The notes beneath the pieces are model-generated. The model was not told where the DNA came from, made no database searches, and was given only the letters and a program-made list of their open reading frames with translations. This document shows positions 9,256 through 18,107 of a stretch of 64,000 nucleotides of DNA, one piece after another. A program made the position numbers and the translations under genes. How positions within the stretch are numbered: position 1 is the first letter of the stretch; each line of letters begins with the position of its first letter. The stretch lies in assembly GCF_023078455.1 (NCBI RefSeq), contig NZ_CP095740.1:248001-312000 (forward strand), read 5' to 3'. Source of the stretch: Luteibacter aegosomatis (GTDB lineage Bacteria; Pseudomonadota; Gammaproteobacteria; Xanthomonadales; Rhodanobacteraceae).

Positions 9256-9642
9256 TTAGACACTCGTGCGCTCGACGGACTTAGCCAGCACCCAACCCGT
9301 CATTCCATAACTGGTTTCGAGGTCATAGCCGGTCACGCCCCGCCGTCGGCAATAGGCCTGGGCACTCGCTAGCGAGTCGGCCCAATGTCCCGGCCACCCC
9401 ACCAGCCGGAATCCTTCGGCGATAGCGGTCCACTCGCGCTCGAGGAGTTCATCGGCACTTACCGTCGCCAAGTCATAGACCCAGGACGGCATGAGCGGGT
9501 AAGGAAACTGGTGGGCGACAACGCCGTGGAATCTCAAGTCGAATAGCGGTGAACCCTCTGGGCCCTCGCGGAGGTGTAGCAGCACTTCGCCGGATCGCGA
9601 GTCCGCCGAATAGGCCAGGACCTGGCTGTCATGTACGAACAT
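9256..9642 (-). CDS. Hypothetical protein (128 aa)
   Basis: I do not recognise this family. The protein is soluble with no signal or membrane segment. It begins with a predicted beta-rich half (residues 1-40, HDSQVLAYSADSRSGEVLLHL) and ends with an aromatic-rich half containing two Trp-Pro/Trp-Ala turns. Codon use is less GC-extreme than in the neighbours, but the frame is closed and starts with ATG. It lies between the chemoreceptor and the diguanylate cyclase on the same strand, with a 65-base gap to the cyclase, so it could share a transcript with it. No role can be assigned. Confidence 0.5.
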   Translation of the reverse strand: MFVHDSQVLAYSADSRSGEVLLHLREGPEGSPLFDLRFHGVVAHQFPYPLMPSWVYDLATVSADELLEREWTAIAEGFRLVGWPGHWADSLASAQAYCRRRGVTGYDLETSYGMTGWVLAKSVERTSV

Positions 9643-9707
9643 TCAATGCACCGATTTTTGCCTTTGCCATGTCGAAGAAATCCAGTTCCGAAGCGTGGGA
9701 AGGTGTA

Positions 9708-10979
9708 TCACCGATTGTCCTGGGTGAGCGGAGGTGAGCGATCTGCTTCTGGTCGTTCTTTCAATCCCGCTGCTGAGCGACCATTCAGTTCATCGGCCAC
9801 CTCCGCTCGATTGCGACCGCGAAGCTTGGCGATATAGAGCGCCCGGTCCGCGCGGGCGACGGCATCGTTCCATGTTTCACCGGGTTCCGCGACATGGTGT
9901 CCGATGCTGACGGTGCAGTGGAGCGTTATGCCGTCCACCGCGAATGGATTGATTTCCACGGCACGGCAAAGCCCTTCGGCCATCCGCGCGACCGCGGCGG
10001 GGTCGGTATCCCTCATCAGCACCATGAACTCTTCGCCGCCGATGCGGGCCACCAGATCGGGTGGAGTCACGGCGACTCGCAGGACACCGGCAAGGGCGAC
10101 CAGTACCTGATCGCCGCCGGGATGGCCAAACCGGTCGTTGATGCCCTTGAAATGATCCACGTCCACGATCAATACGCCGCAGCGTGATCGCGTCGACGCG
10201 GCATGCGCGAGGGATCGCTCGGCCGCCGCCCACATCGCCCGCCGGTTCGCGACACCCGTGAGTGCATCTTCGTGGGCCAGGCGCCGCAACTCAGCGTCGA
10301 AGCGACGGCTCATCATCCACAACAAGCAAGGCGTAATCGCCCAGGTCAAGACCAGCCGTGCGAGCAGGCCGAAGCTGGAGGTCACGTCGTGCATGCTCTC
10401 CGCCGCGGGGTGAACCAGCCACCACGCCACCCGGATCAGAAGCGCCGAACCCCAGAACACATGGAACCCCGCCGCCACCCTTGCGGGCACCCTTTGGTCG
10501 GCGTCCGGGCATTGCCAGAGCATGAAGGCGGTAGCAAACGTGAGGATCGCTTTTAGGCTTCCCCCGACGGTGACCATGACCCGCAGGTCCTCACCGCCGA
10601 GCATCACCAGAACGGTCTCCACCATGGCGATGGCCGTGGCGATGACGATGACGCGCCAGAAGCGGCGTGGCCGCGAAAAATAGGTCCAGACCGCAGTGAA
10701 CGAGGCTACCGTGCCAAGGTCGATGAGCAGATTGCCCAGCAGGGTAAGGCCGGAGAAATCGACGTGGAAAGCGGGAAGGGTCAGGACGCAGAAGCCACCG
10801 GCGAAAAACGCCTGGCTCGCCGCCCACAGGACTAGCCCCGTCGTACGCCCGGAATGGCGTAACGACCAGCGCAGCGCAAGAAAGATCGCGCACGACAGCG
10901 ATGCAAGCACGGCATTGACGATGAGCAAGGTGCCGGCATGCACGAGCCTTGCGAGCGTTTCCACGCGGGTCCCCGACAC
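9708..10979 (-). CDS. Membrane-bound diguanylate cyclase (GGDEF)
   Basis: The 423-residue protein has about seven hydrophobic segments in residues 1-225, a 7TM-type sensor, followed by a GGDEF domain (about 240-400) that makes cyclic di-GMP from two GTP. The active loop reads GGEEF, a catalytically competent variant. The usual inhibitory RxxD site upstream is replaced by TPPD, so product feedback through that site is unlikely. No EAL domain is present. The upstream region holds a perfect 13-base inverted repeat that may be an operator. The signal sensed is unknown; the chemoreceptor next door suggests a link to motility control. Confidence 0.9.
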   Translation of the reverse strand: MSGTRVETLARLVHAGTLLIVNAVLASLSCAIFLALRWSLRHSGRTTGLVLWAASQAFFAGGFCVLTLPAFHVDFSGLTLLGNLLIDLGTVASFTAVWTYFSRPRRFWRVIVIATAIAMVETVLVMLGGEDLRVMVTVGGSLKAILTFATAFMLWQCPDADQRVPARVAAGFHVFWGSALLIRVAWWLVHPAAESMHDVTSSFGLLARLVLTWAITPCLLWMMSRRFDAELRRLAHEDALTGVANRRAMWAAAERSLAHAASTRSRCGVLIVDVDHFKGINDRFGHPGGDQVLVALAGVLRVAVTPPDLVARIGGEEFMVLMRDTDPAAVARMAEGLCRAVEINPFAVDGITLHCTVSIGHHVAEPGETWNDAVARADRALYIAKLRGRNRAEVADELNGRSAAGLKERPEADRSPPLTQDNR

Positions 10980-11008
10980 AGCAGCCCGGAAGCGGGCCTT
11001 GGTTCGCA

Positions 11009-11071
11009 GTATATCGGTTACGAAGCTTGCTACAGCGACCCTCTCCGAAGGGTAAGAGGTAACCGATATAC
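11009..11071. repeat. Perfect 13-base inverted repeat upstream of the diguanylate cyclase
   Basis: GTATATCGGTTAC (11009-11021) and GTAACCGATATAC (11059-11071) are exact reverse complements separated by 37 bases. A partial third copy (GTATCGGTA) follows at 11082-11090. The cyclase start is at 10979, so the element lies in its leader or promoter region. It could be a pair of operator half-sites or a large hairpin in the transcript. Confidence 0.6.
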
Positions 11072-11178
11072 ACCGACCACAGTATCGGTATGAAAGGTTT
11101 CCCTCATGGGAATGCCTCGCTCCGTCGGCAACCGCGAACAGGCTATGGAAAGAGACATCACCGGGTATCCGGAACGTC

Positions 11179-12033
11179 TCACTCGGTCGCGAGCATGGCG
11201 TCAGCCAGTTCGATCAATGCGCGCAGCCTGTCCATCCGCTTGAGGTCCTGGTGGTATCCCACCCATATATCCCTGCCTGGGGGCGATCCGTCGGCATCGA
11301 TGCGCACCAAGCCCGCCGTCGCGTCGCCCAAGGGACGGGGCAGCACCGCCAGCCCCGCGCCTTGCAGGCACATCTGCGCCTGCACCGATCGGCTGGTGCT
11401 GGAAAACGTGCGATGCGCCTTGGGGAATCGCTCCCGCATCCACGCGACATCGGGGAAATGCGACTGCGCTTCGTTCATGAAGATGAGTCCGACGGATGCG
11501 GGGTCGTCGGTCATCCGTTCTATCGTGGTGGACGATCCATAGAGCCCGTAGTGCATTCGCATCAGGCGACGCTGGACGATGTCCGGCTCGGTAAACGGCA
11601 CGAGACGGAACGCGACGTCCACATCGCGACGGGCGAGGTCCGACAGGCGATATCCCGCGATCACCTCAGGTACGACGGCGGGGTGCTGGTTGGCCAGTTC
11701 CATGAACACGGGTGCGAGCACGTAGCCCGCGAACCACTCGGCGCATCCGATGCGAAGAACGCCCTCCAGGCGTTCGTGGTTTCCCGAGAGCCGACGCTCC
11801 ACCGAAAGCGCGGACTGCTCCATTGCTTCGGCAGCCGCCACGATACCGTCGCCGGCATCGGTCAGGACGAGCCCGTCGGACGTTCGTCGAAACAGGGCCT
11901 GGCCCGCCCCGTCCTCGAGCACCTTGATGCGCCGACCCACGGTCGGATGGCTTACCCCCAGGCGACGTGCCGCTTCACCGTAGGATCCGCTCCTGAGCAC
12001 GGCAAGGAAGATGCGGACGTCGCTCCATTCCAT
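11179..12033 (-). CDS. LysR family transcriptional regulator
   Basis: This 284-residue regulator has an N-terminal winged helix-turn-helix (residues 1-60, with GSYGEAARRLGVSHPTVGRR as the recognition region) and a C-terminal effector-binding domain. It belongs to the subgroup near PtrR/CrgA that often controls a neighbouring oxidoreductase or hydrolase operon. It is divergent from the EthD-CocE genes, with 287 bases between. LysR proteins typically bind such intergenic regions, so it is the likely regulator of the metabolic cluster to the right. No clear T-N11-A pair could be fixed by eye. Confidence 0.88.
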   Translation of the reverse strand: MEWSDVRIFLAVLRSGSYGEAARRLGVSHPTVGRRIKVLEDGAGQALFRRTSDGLVLTDAGDGIVAAAEAMEQSALSVERRLSGNHERLEGVLRIGCAEWFAGYVLAPVFMELANQHPAVVPEVIAGYRLSDLARRDVDVAFRLVPFTEPDIVQRRLMRMHYGLYGSSTTIERMTDDPASVGLIFMNEAQSHFPDVAWMRERFPKAHRTFSSTSRSVQAQMCLQGAGLAVLPRPLGDATAGLVRIDADGSPPGRDIWVGYHQDLKRMDRLRALIELADAMLATE

Positions 12034-12320
12034 GCACGTGCCTTAGTCGGGAAGTGGGGGGAATATGCAACAGCCGGACTCGGTCGGCAAGCTGGACAGG
12101 GTGCCTTGAGGCGGCTTTCAAGAAGGGCAAGCGAGGGATGCGCCATCGTCGCGTGCATAAGTGTAAGCCGAACCTGCAGCCATGACAGTCCTCAGGCGTC
12201 CACGAACGGCTCATCATGGCGGCAGTGAGTTCGATGGCCGGTACCACGGCCGCAACCCTGAACCTGATCCGCCGTTTGCCATGGGGCTGAGTACCAAGGC
12301 GATGGCATGGAGATCCCTTG

Positions 12321-12638
12321 ATGTCGGATAACGATATGCGCGTGTCGGTCTACGTGACCTACGTCGGCGTCCCGAGTGATCGCTTCGATCGCGCCTATTA
12401 TGAAGAAACCCATCTTTCCCTCGTGATGCGTGCATGGGAGAAATATGGTTTGCTGGGCGCGTCGGCCTTCTTCCCGTCGGTCGGCCACGCCGGAACCTTG
12501 GCGATATGCGAATGCGTCTTTCGTGACGAGGCCGCCATCCAGGCGGCCTTCACGTCGGAAGAAGCCGCGTCCGTCATGGCGGACGTGGTCATGTTCACCG
12601 ACCTGTCTCCCGCACGCGTTCGAGTGGCACCCCTCTGA
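12321..12638 (+). CDS. EthD-like small dimeric alpha/beta-barrel protein
   Basis: A 105-residue ferredoxin-like-fold protein resembling the EthD family: short beta strands, a YYEETHLSLV helix start and a hydrophobic centre. EthD-like proteins accompany ring-cleaving or ether-degrading enzymes, often with unclear function. ATG 12321 is chosen because GGAG lies nine bases upstream; a TTG directly in front is less likely. It ends 22 bases before the CocE-like hydrolase and probably shares its transcript. The assignment rests on length, fold pattern and context. Confidence 0.6.
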   Translation: MSDNDMRVSVYVTYVGVPSDRFDRAYYEETHLSLVMRAWEKYGLLGASAFFPSVGHAGTLAICECVFRDEAAIQAAFTSEEAASVMADVVMFTDLSPARVRVAPL

Positions 12639-12660
12639 CCCTCACCTTCAGGACACGCGA

Positions 12661-14577
12661 ATGCCATCCCGGATACTTGCCGCCCTGGCGCTACTTCTCT
12701 TCTTCCACGCCACGGAAGCGCAGGTAGCACAGGTCAGCGCCGTCCAGGTCGGCAGTGACATTCCCAAGGATTGGCGACAACCCGCCGTCGACCAGGACTT
12801 CGTCAAGCGTGAGGTGATGATTCCGATGCGCGATGGCGTGAAGCTGCACACGGTGATCGTGGTTCCGCGAGGATCGAACGGGGCACCGATGGTGCTCGAG
12901 CGGACGCCCTACGACGCCAACTCGTTCCTGTCGACCGATGGCGCCAGACTCCGCGACCGGCTTTTCCCGGGCGACCGCGTATGGGCGGATCATGGCTACA
13001 TCCTCGTCGCCCAGGATATCCGCGGCAAGTACGGTTCCGAAGGCACGTACGTGATGACCCGGCCGCCGATCGGTCCGCTCAACCCGACCAGGACCGACGA
13101 CACGACGGACGCCTACGACACCGTCGACTGGCTCGTGAAGCACGTCCCGGAAAGCAATGGCCGCGTCGGCATGATCGGATCGTCCTACGACGGATGGGCG
13201 GTGGTCATGGCGCTGCTGCATCCGCATCCGGCGTTGAAGGTGGCCGCGCCCGAAAGTCCCATGATCGACGGCTGGATGGGCGACGACTGGTTCCAGCACG
13301 GCGCGTTCCGTCAGAAGATGTTCGACTACTTCGCCGAGCAGACCGGCGCGAAGGGCAAGGGCGGCCCCATTCTTCGCACGGGTCGCGACGACTATCAGGA
13401 GATGCTCGATGCCGGCTCGGCGGGAGCCTATGCCGCGGCCCACGGCATCGACCGGCTTCCGTGGTGGCAACGCCTGTCGACCCACCCTTCCTACGATGCG
13501 CTCTGGCAGGGACAGGCACTCGACAAGATCATCGCCGCGCATCCCTCCAACGTTCCGACGTTGTGGCTGCAAGGCTTATGGGATCAAGAGGACATCTACG
13601 GGGCCGTCCACGCCTGGGAAGCACTGAAGGCGGAGGGCATGGCGGCGACCAATCACCTTGCCATGGGGCCTTGGTATCACAGCCAGGTCAACGGTCGTGC
13701 CGATGCGCTGGGTCCCTTGAAGTGGAGTGGCGACACCGCTGACTATTTTCGGCGCGAGGTGTTGCTGCCGTTCTTCGACACGTATCTGCGCGACCGGAAG
13801 CCCTCGCAGCCCACGCCCCACGTGATCATCTACAACCCGGCGGAGGATCGATGGGAACGGTTCGCCGATTGGCCCGGCGCGGGCCCCGACGAACTCACGC
13901 CCATGTATCTCCAGCCGAAGGGCGGCCTCGCGCGAAATCGTCCGGCCACGGGTCACGACAGCTACGTCTCCGATCCCGGCAAGCCGGTACCGTTCGAGCC
14001 GCTTCCGGTCAGGATGGGCGACCACGCAAGCTGGGCGACGTGGCTGGTGCAGGATCAGCGCTTCGTTTCTACCCGGCCAGACGTGCTGAGCTACCAGACA
14101 CCGGTGCTCGACGCGCCCGTGCGTGTGGAGGGGGCGCCGGTCGCCGATATGTTTTTGAGTACGACCGGTAGCGACACCGATGTCGTCGTCAAGGTCATCG
14201 ACGTGTATCCCCCAAGCAATGCGGACGAACCCGCACTCTCGGGCTATCAGCTCCCGATAAGCCTCGCGATCTTCCGGGGGCGATATCGGAAGAGCTTCGA
14301 ACATCCGAGCGCCATCCCCGAGGGTGTCGTGCAGGAATACACCTTCCGCCTGCCGACGGTGAATTACACGTTCCTGCCGGGGCATCGGATCATGGTGCAG
14401 GTGCAGTCGTCGCTCTTCCCGCTGTATGACCGGAATCCGCAGACCTACGTTCCCAACATCTTCTTTGCCGGGCCCGACGACTATCGGCCGGCGACGGTGT
14501 CGATCGAACACGGGGCACAAGGGGCGAGCGCCGTGCTCTTGCCTGTCGTTCCATCGTCGACCGCCATCAGCCCGTAA
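12661..14577 (+). CDS. Exported CocE/NonD family hydrolase (X-Pro dipeptidyl-peptidase-like)
   Basis: The 638-residue protein has a signal peptide (residues 1-20, ILAALALLLFFHATEA), an S15-type alpha/beta hydrolase domain and a C-terminal jelly-roll domain (about 400-620). The nucleophile elbow is GSSYDG with Ser175. Asp308 in GLWDQED and His340 in GPWYH complete the likely triad. Family members hydrolyse esters such as cocaine, glutaryl-7-ACA or alpha-amino acid esters, and some release X-Pro dipeptides. Length and the RDGVKL segment near the N-terminus fit the family. The export signal places it in the periplasm. An AGGAC ribosome site supports the start. Confidence 0.88.
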   Translation: MPSRILAALALLLFFHATEAQVAQVSAVQVGSDIPKDWRQPAVDQDFVKREVMIPMRDGVKLHTVIVVPRGSNGAPMVLERTPYDANSFLSTDGARLRDRLFPGDRVWADHGYILVAQDIRGKYGSEGTYVMTRPPIGPLNPTRTDDTTDAYDTVDWLVKHVPESNGRVGMIGSSYDGWAVVMALLHPHPALKVAAPESPMIDGWMGDDWFQHGAFRQKMFDYFAEQTGAKGKGGPILRTGRDDYQEMLDAGSAGAYAAAHGIDRLPWWQRLSTHPSYDALWQGQALDKIIAAHPSNVPTLWLQGLWDQEDIYGAVHAWEALKAEGMAATNHLAMGPWYHSQVNGRADALGPLKWSGDTADYFRREVLLPFFDTYLRDRKPSQPTPHVIIYNPAEDRWERFADWPGAGPDELTPMYLQPKGGLARNRPATGHDSYVSDPGKPVPFEPLPVRMGDHASWATWLVQDQRFVSTRPDVLSYQTPVLDAPVRVEGAPVADMFLSTTGSDTDVVVKVIDVYPPSNADEPALSGYQLPISLAIFRGRYRKSFEHPSAIPEGVVQEYTFRLPTVNYTFLPGHRIMVQVQSSLFPLYDRNPQTYVPNIFFAGPDDYRPATVSIEHGAQGASAVLLPVVPSSTAISP

Positions 14578-14664
14578 GGAACGTCCGCGGCCGAACGAAT
14601 TTGCACGCCGAGCTTTCCTGTTTGTCAGTTCCCGATCATTTGTGTTCTTGATAATTTGAATCCA

Positions 14665-14681
14665 TCGGCACGATGTGCCGA
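14665..14681. promoter_or_regulatory. Palindrome TCGGCAC-GAT-GTGCCGA ahead of the dehydrogenase operon
   Basis: A perfect 7-3-7 palindrome lies 131 bases upstream of the dehydrogenase start, next to an AT-rich stretch (TTGATAATTTG) that could hold the promoter. Size and symmetry suit a dimeric repressor site. Confidence 0.35.
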
Positions 14682-14812
14682 CCGCGTTGGTGTCGACATC
14701 GATACCAGGCTTCCTTCCCGCGAAGCCGCGCCCATCGACCGATCGACGAGCCGGAAGCCATTGGGTTTCGCTTCCGCTTGCCCGCTCGTTCACACATGCG
14801 ACGGAGACGGAT

Positions 14813-15712
14813 ATGCAGATTGGATTCATAGGTCTTGGCAGCATGGGTACCGCCATGGCCCTCAACCTGGTCAAGGCCGGACACGAGGTGCTTGCCTGGA
14901 ATCGCAGTGAGGTCTCCCCCGACACGATACCGGGAGTCCGGCTGCTCGGCAGTCCGCAGGAGGCATTTCAGGCGGAAGTGGTCTTCACCATGCTGTCGGA
15001 CGATGTGGCGATCCGGGAGGTGGTGGTCGACGCCGGCCTGATTCGGGGTGCTCGCCGAGGACTCATCCACGTCGTCACTTCCACGATCTCGGTCGCGTTT
15101 GCAAGGGAGCTGGCGAGCCTGCACGAGGAGGCAGGGCTTGGTTACGTTTCCGCACCGGTGCTCGGACGGCCGAACGTCGCAGCAAGCGGACAGCTCAACA
15201 TCCTGGCCGCCGGCAAGCCCGAGACGGTGGCCGCCATCGAGCCCGTGTTCGCGCCGCTCAGCAAAAAGGTGTGGAAGCTCGGTGTCGAACCGGCTCAGGC
15301 CAATGCCGCCAAACTCGCGGCCAACATGATGATCGCCATGGCGATCGAAGCCATGGTCGAGGGCATCGCGCTGACCGAAAGCGTGGGTCTCGACCGCGCC
15401 GATTTCTTCGAGCTCATCCTCGGCACGCTGTTCGCCGGCCGTGCTTACGAAAGCTATAGCGCCCAGATTGCCGAGCGCAGGTTCGAGCCCGGGTTCAAGG
15501 CCAGACTCGCGCTCAAGGACATGCGCCTCGCAAGTGCGCTGAGCGAGGAGGCGGGTCGTGCGTTGCCGATGCTCGATGTCGTTCGGGAACGGTTGGCCGG
15601 CGTCGTCTCGGCGGGTCTTGGAGAGAAGGACTGGTCGGTCATGGCGGAAGTCCCGCATCGCGGCGATGAAGCGCCATCGCTGCATCCTCGGAACGTGGAG
15701 CACGACGCGTGA
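14813..15712 (+). CDS. NAD(P)-dependent dehydrogenase of the 3-hydroxyisobutyrate dehydrogenase family
   Basis: The 299-residue enzyme starts with the dinucleotide-binding motif GFIGLGSMGTAMALNL (residues 4-19). It carries the substrate-binding helix around Lys167 in NAAKLAANMM, the catalytic lysine of beta-hydroxyacid dehydrogenases. The substrate-binding serine/glycine motif is diverged, and the family also includes imine reductases and glyoxylate reductases, so the substrate is open. GGAGACGG directly upstream supports ATG 14813 over earlier in-frame codons. It overlaps the following SDR gene by four bases (GTGA), implying coupled translation. Expected location is the cytoplasm. Confidence 0.85.
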   Translation: MQIGFIGLGSMGTAMALNLVKAGHEVLAWNRSEVSPDTIPGVRLLGSPQEAFQAEVVFTMLSDDVAIREVVVDAGLIRGARRGLIHVVTSTISVAFARELASLHEEAGLGYVSAPVLGRPNVAASGQLNILAAGKPETVAAIEPVFAPLSKKVWKLGVEPAQANAAKLAANMMIAMAIEAMVEGIALTESVGLDRADFFELILGTLFAGRAYESYSAQIAERRFEPGFKARLALKDMRLASALSEEAGRALPMLDVVRERLAGVVSAGLGEKDWSVMAEVPHRGDEAPSLHPRNVEHDA

Positions 15713-16533
15713 AGACTTGGCTCATTACCGGCTGTTCGAGCGGATTCGGTCGGCGACTCGCGCTTGCGGCGGCAGGGCGTGGCGACCGGGTGGTCGCCAC
15801 CGCCCGGAAGGTCGACGACCTTCGCGACATGGCGCTTCCCTTCGAGGGGCGCATGATCGCGTTACCGCTCGACGTGACCGATGCGGCATCGGCGCACGCC
15901 GCCGTGGCGAAGGCCCTGGAGACGTTCGGTGGTATCGACGTCCTCGTCAACAATGCCGGCTATGGGTTGTTCGGCGCGATCGAAGAGGGCACGCCCGACG
16001 AATACCGTCCGCTGTTCGAGGTGAACGTCTTCGGCCTGATCGAGACGACGAGAGCCGTCCTGCCGACGCTGCGGCGCCATGGCGGCACGATCGTCAACAT
16101 GTCTTCCGGAGCCGGCATCGCCGGCAGCGGCGGGGGTGGGTATTACAACGCCACCAAGTTCGCCGTCGAAGGCCTATCCGAAGCGCTGGCGGGTGAACTC
16201 AGCCCGTTCGGTGTGCGGGTGATCCTGGCTGAGCCGGGACCGTTCCGAACCGAGTTCCTGGGCCGTTCGATCACCATGGCGGCGAACGAGATGCCCGCGT
16301 ACGCCGCGAGTTCGAGGCGCCATTACCGCGAGACGAACGACGGCCGTCAGGCCGGCGATCCCGAAAAGGCCGTGGCCGTGATCCTGCAGGCCGTCGATGC
16401 CGAGGAGCCGCCGCTGCATCTTCCGCTCGGTCCAGTCGCCCACGGAATCGCCGAGCGCAAGCTTGCCGCCTTCCGCAAGGACATCGATGCATGGCGCGAC
16501 GTATCGATCGATACCGATTTCGACAGGCCCTGA
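15709..16533 (+). CDS. SDR family oxidoreductase
   Basis: A 274-residue classical short-chain dehydrogenase/reductase. It shows TGCSSGFG (residues 8-15) for cofactor binding, NNAGYG (81-86), catalytic Ser132/133 and the active pair Tyr146-Lys150 in YNATK. Arg and Lys after the glycine motif (ARK, 32-34) suggest NADP(H). The start is GTG 15709, overlapping the TGA of the dehydrogenase gene, so the two are translationally coupled. Related SDRs reduce ketones or oxidise secondary alcohols; the pairing with another oxidoreductase suggests consecutive steps on one substrate. Confidence 0.88.
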   Translation: MKTWLITGCSSGFGRRLALAAAGRGDRVVATARKVDDLRDMALPFEGRMIALPLDVTDAASAHAAVAKALETFGGIDVLVNNAGYGLFGAIEEGTPDEYRPLFEVNVFGLIETTRAVLPTLRRHGGTIVNMSSGAGIAGSGGGGYYNATKFAVEGLSEALAGELSPFGVRVILAEPGPFRTEFLGRSITMAANEMPAYAASSRRHYRETNDGRQAGDPEKAVAVILQAVDAEEPPLHLPLGPVAHGIAERKLAAFRKDIDAWRDVSIDTDFDRP

Positions 16534-16582
16534 GCGCGAGCCCCCGGGCGCTTCGGATGCCACGTTTTGATGGAGTACGACC

Positions 16583-17431
16583 ATGTATCCAACGTTACAG
16601 GGTTTTAGCCAACAACTGATTCCGGTGAACGGCATCAAGATCAACGCCGTCACCGGCGGCGAGGGCCCTCCCATACTCCTGCTCCACGGCTGGCCCGAAA
16701 CCTGGTGGGAATGGCATCACGTGATGCCGCGGCTCGCCGCGCATTTCAGCGTGGTCGCCATGGACCTGCGCGGAGCCGGCTTCTCCGATTGCCCACTCGA
16801 CGGCTACGACAAGGCGACGATGGCGAGCGACGCCCATGAAGTCATGCGCTCGCTGGGCCATGATCGCTACGCGGTGTGCGGGCATGACATCGGCGGCATG
16901 GTCGCGTTGCCCCAGGCGGCCTTGTTTCGCGACGCGGTCACTCATCTGGCGGTGCTCGACGTTCCCCTGCCGGGCTGGAGCGGATGGGAGGAGACGATCG
17001 CAAAGCTCTGGCACTTCTCGTTCCATATGAGCCGCGACGTGCCGGAGCGAATGATCCACGGCCGCGAGTACGACTATATCTCGGCGTTCATGGCCGAGCG
17101 GTTCTACGACCACGGCAGCTTCGACACGGCGGACATCGATATCTTCGCGAAAGCCATGGCGCTTCCCGGACGGACACGTGGCGGCATGGAGTGGTATCGG
17201 ACGCTCGCCGCCGATCACGCGGCCGCGCTGGAGTACAAGAAGCGCCCCATCGAGATACCCGTCCTCGCCCTGGGCGGAGAACAACGGTTCGGGCCGCGGA
17301 TGGTGCCGATGCTGCGCGAGTTCGCGAATGACGTATCGGGCGGCTCGATCGCACGGTGCGGTCACTACGTCGCGGACGAGCGGCCCGAGGAGGTCGCCGC
17401 GGCGCTGATCGAGTTCATCGGAGCCAAGTGA
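16583..17431 (+). CDS. Alpha/beta hydrolase, epoxide hydrolase / haloalkane dehalogenase type
   Basis: The 282-residue cytoplasmic hydrolase has the oxyanion motif HGWP (35-38) and the nucleophile elbow GHDIGG with Asp102 rather than serine. An Asp nucleophile marks epoxide hydrolases, haloacetate dehalogenases and haloalkane dehalogenases, not esterases. The C-terminal RCGHYVADERPE segment supplies the histidine. It follows the SDR gene by 49 bases in the same direction. Context with two oxidoreductases and a VOC protein fits degradation of a small xenobiotic or plant compound, but the substrate is not known. Confidence 0.85.
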   Translation: MYPTLQGFSQQLIPVNGIKINAVTGGEGPPILLLHGWPETWWEWHHVMPRLAAHFSVVAMDLRGAGFSDCPLDGYDKATMASDAHEVMRSLGHDRYAVCGHDIGGMVALPQAALFRDAVTHLAVLDVPLPGWSGWEETIAKLWHFSFHMSRDVPERMIHGREYDYISAFMAERFYDHGSFDTADIDIFAKAMALPGRTRGGMEWYRTLAADHAAALEYKKRPIEIPVLALGGEQRFGPRMVPMLREFANDVSGGSIARCGHYVADERPEEVAAALIEFIGAK

Positions 17432-17493
17432 TTCGAGGCGATGCGTTCGCAGGCCTCTTCTATTCCAACGTTCAAACCGAAACGGAGACCATC

Positions 17494-18024
17494 ATGTCCG
17501 CACCTGAAATCCGTGGCGTCAACCACATCGGCATCACCGTTCCCGACATCGAGGCGGCAAAAGCCTTCCTCATCGAGGCCTTCGGCGGCCAGCTCCTGTA
17601 TCAGTCCTTCGGTCCGCAGGATCCGCCGCGACAGGGCCCCGAGTTCGAACGCGCCGTAGGCGCCTACCCCGGCACCGTCGTTCGCGCCCAGGCGATGGTA
17701 AAGATCGGAACCGGTCCCGACATCGAACTGTTCGAGATGCACGGACCGCAGCAGGCTCAGCCCATTCGGGCAAGTGATTTCGGCATCACGCACTTCGCGC
17801 TCTACACCGACGATATCGATGCGTCCGTCGCGCGCTTCGAGAAGGCAGGCGGCAAGCCTCTCACGGTGCCGCGTGCCATCCCCTATGCGACGGAAAAGGG
17901 CCCGGGCAACAAGGTTTGCTATTGCCAGATGCCGTGGGGCACGACGATGGAGTTCATCACCACGCCGGATCGCATGCCGTATCACGACCAGACTGAGCTG
18001 CGCAGGTGGCAGGACGAGGGGTGA
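17494..18024 (+). CDS. VOC family (glyoxalase/bleomycin resistance/dioxygenase fold) protein
   Basis: A 176-residue vicinal-oxygen-chelate protein. It opens with GVNHIGITVPDIEAAKAFL, the first beta-alpha-beta module with a metal-binding His, and has a second module with ITHFALYTDDIDAS and a late GTTMEFI glutamate. The pattern suits a single-metal lyase, isomerase or dioxygenase such as lactoylglutathione lyase relatives. ATG 17494 is preceded by CGGAGA. It is the last gene of the run and is followed by a strong terminator, so the cluster ends here. Confidence 0.85.
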   Translation: MSAPEIRGVNHIGITVPDIEAAKAFLIEAFGGQLLYQSFGPQDPPRQGPEFERAVGAYPGTVVRAQAMVKIGTGPDIELFEMHGPQQAQPIRASDFGITHFALYTDDIDASVARFEKAGGKPLTVPRAIPYATEKGPGNKVCYCQMPWGTTMEFITTPDRMPYHDQTELRRWQDEG

Positions 18025-18078
18025 GCCAACCTGCCACCGATCCCGGCGCCCTTTGCGTCCGAGAACATCCTTCTGCAG

Positions 18079-18107
18079 AGACCCGCAGCGTTGTGGGTCT
18101 TTTTTTT
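18079..18107 (+). terminator. Rho-independent terminator closing the metabolic cluster
   Basis: AGACCCGCA and TGTGGGTCT form a nine-pair stem (one G-U) around a GCGT loop, followed by an uninterrupted T run (18100-18107). It is the strongest terminator in the left half of the window and marks the boundary with the accessory island. Confidence 0.85.
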
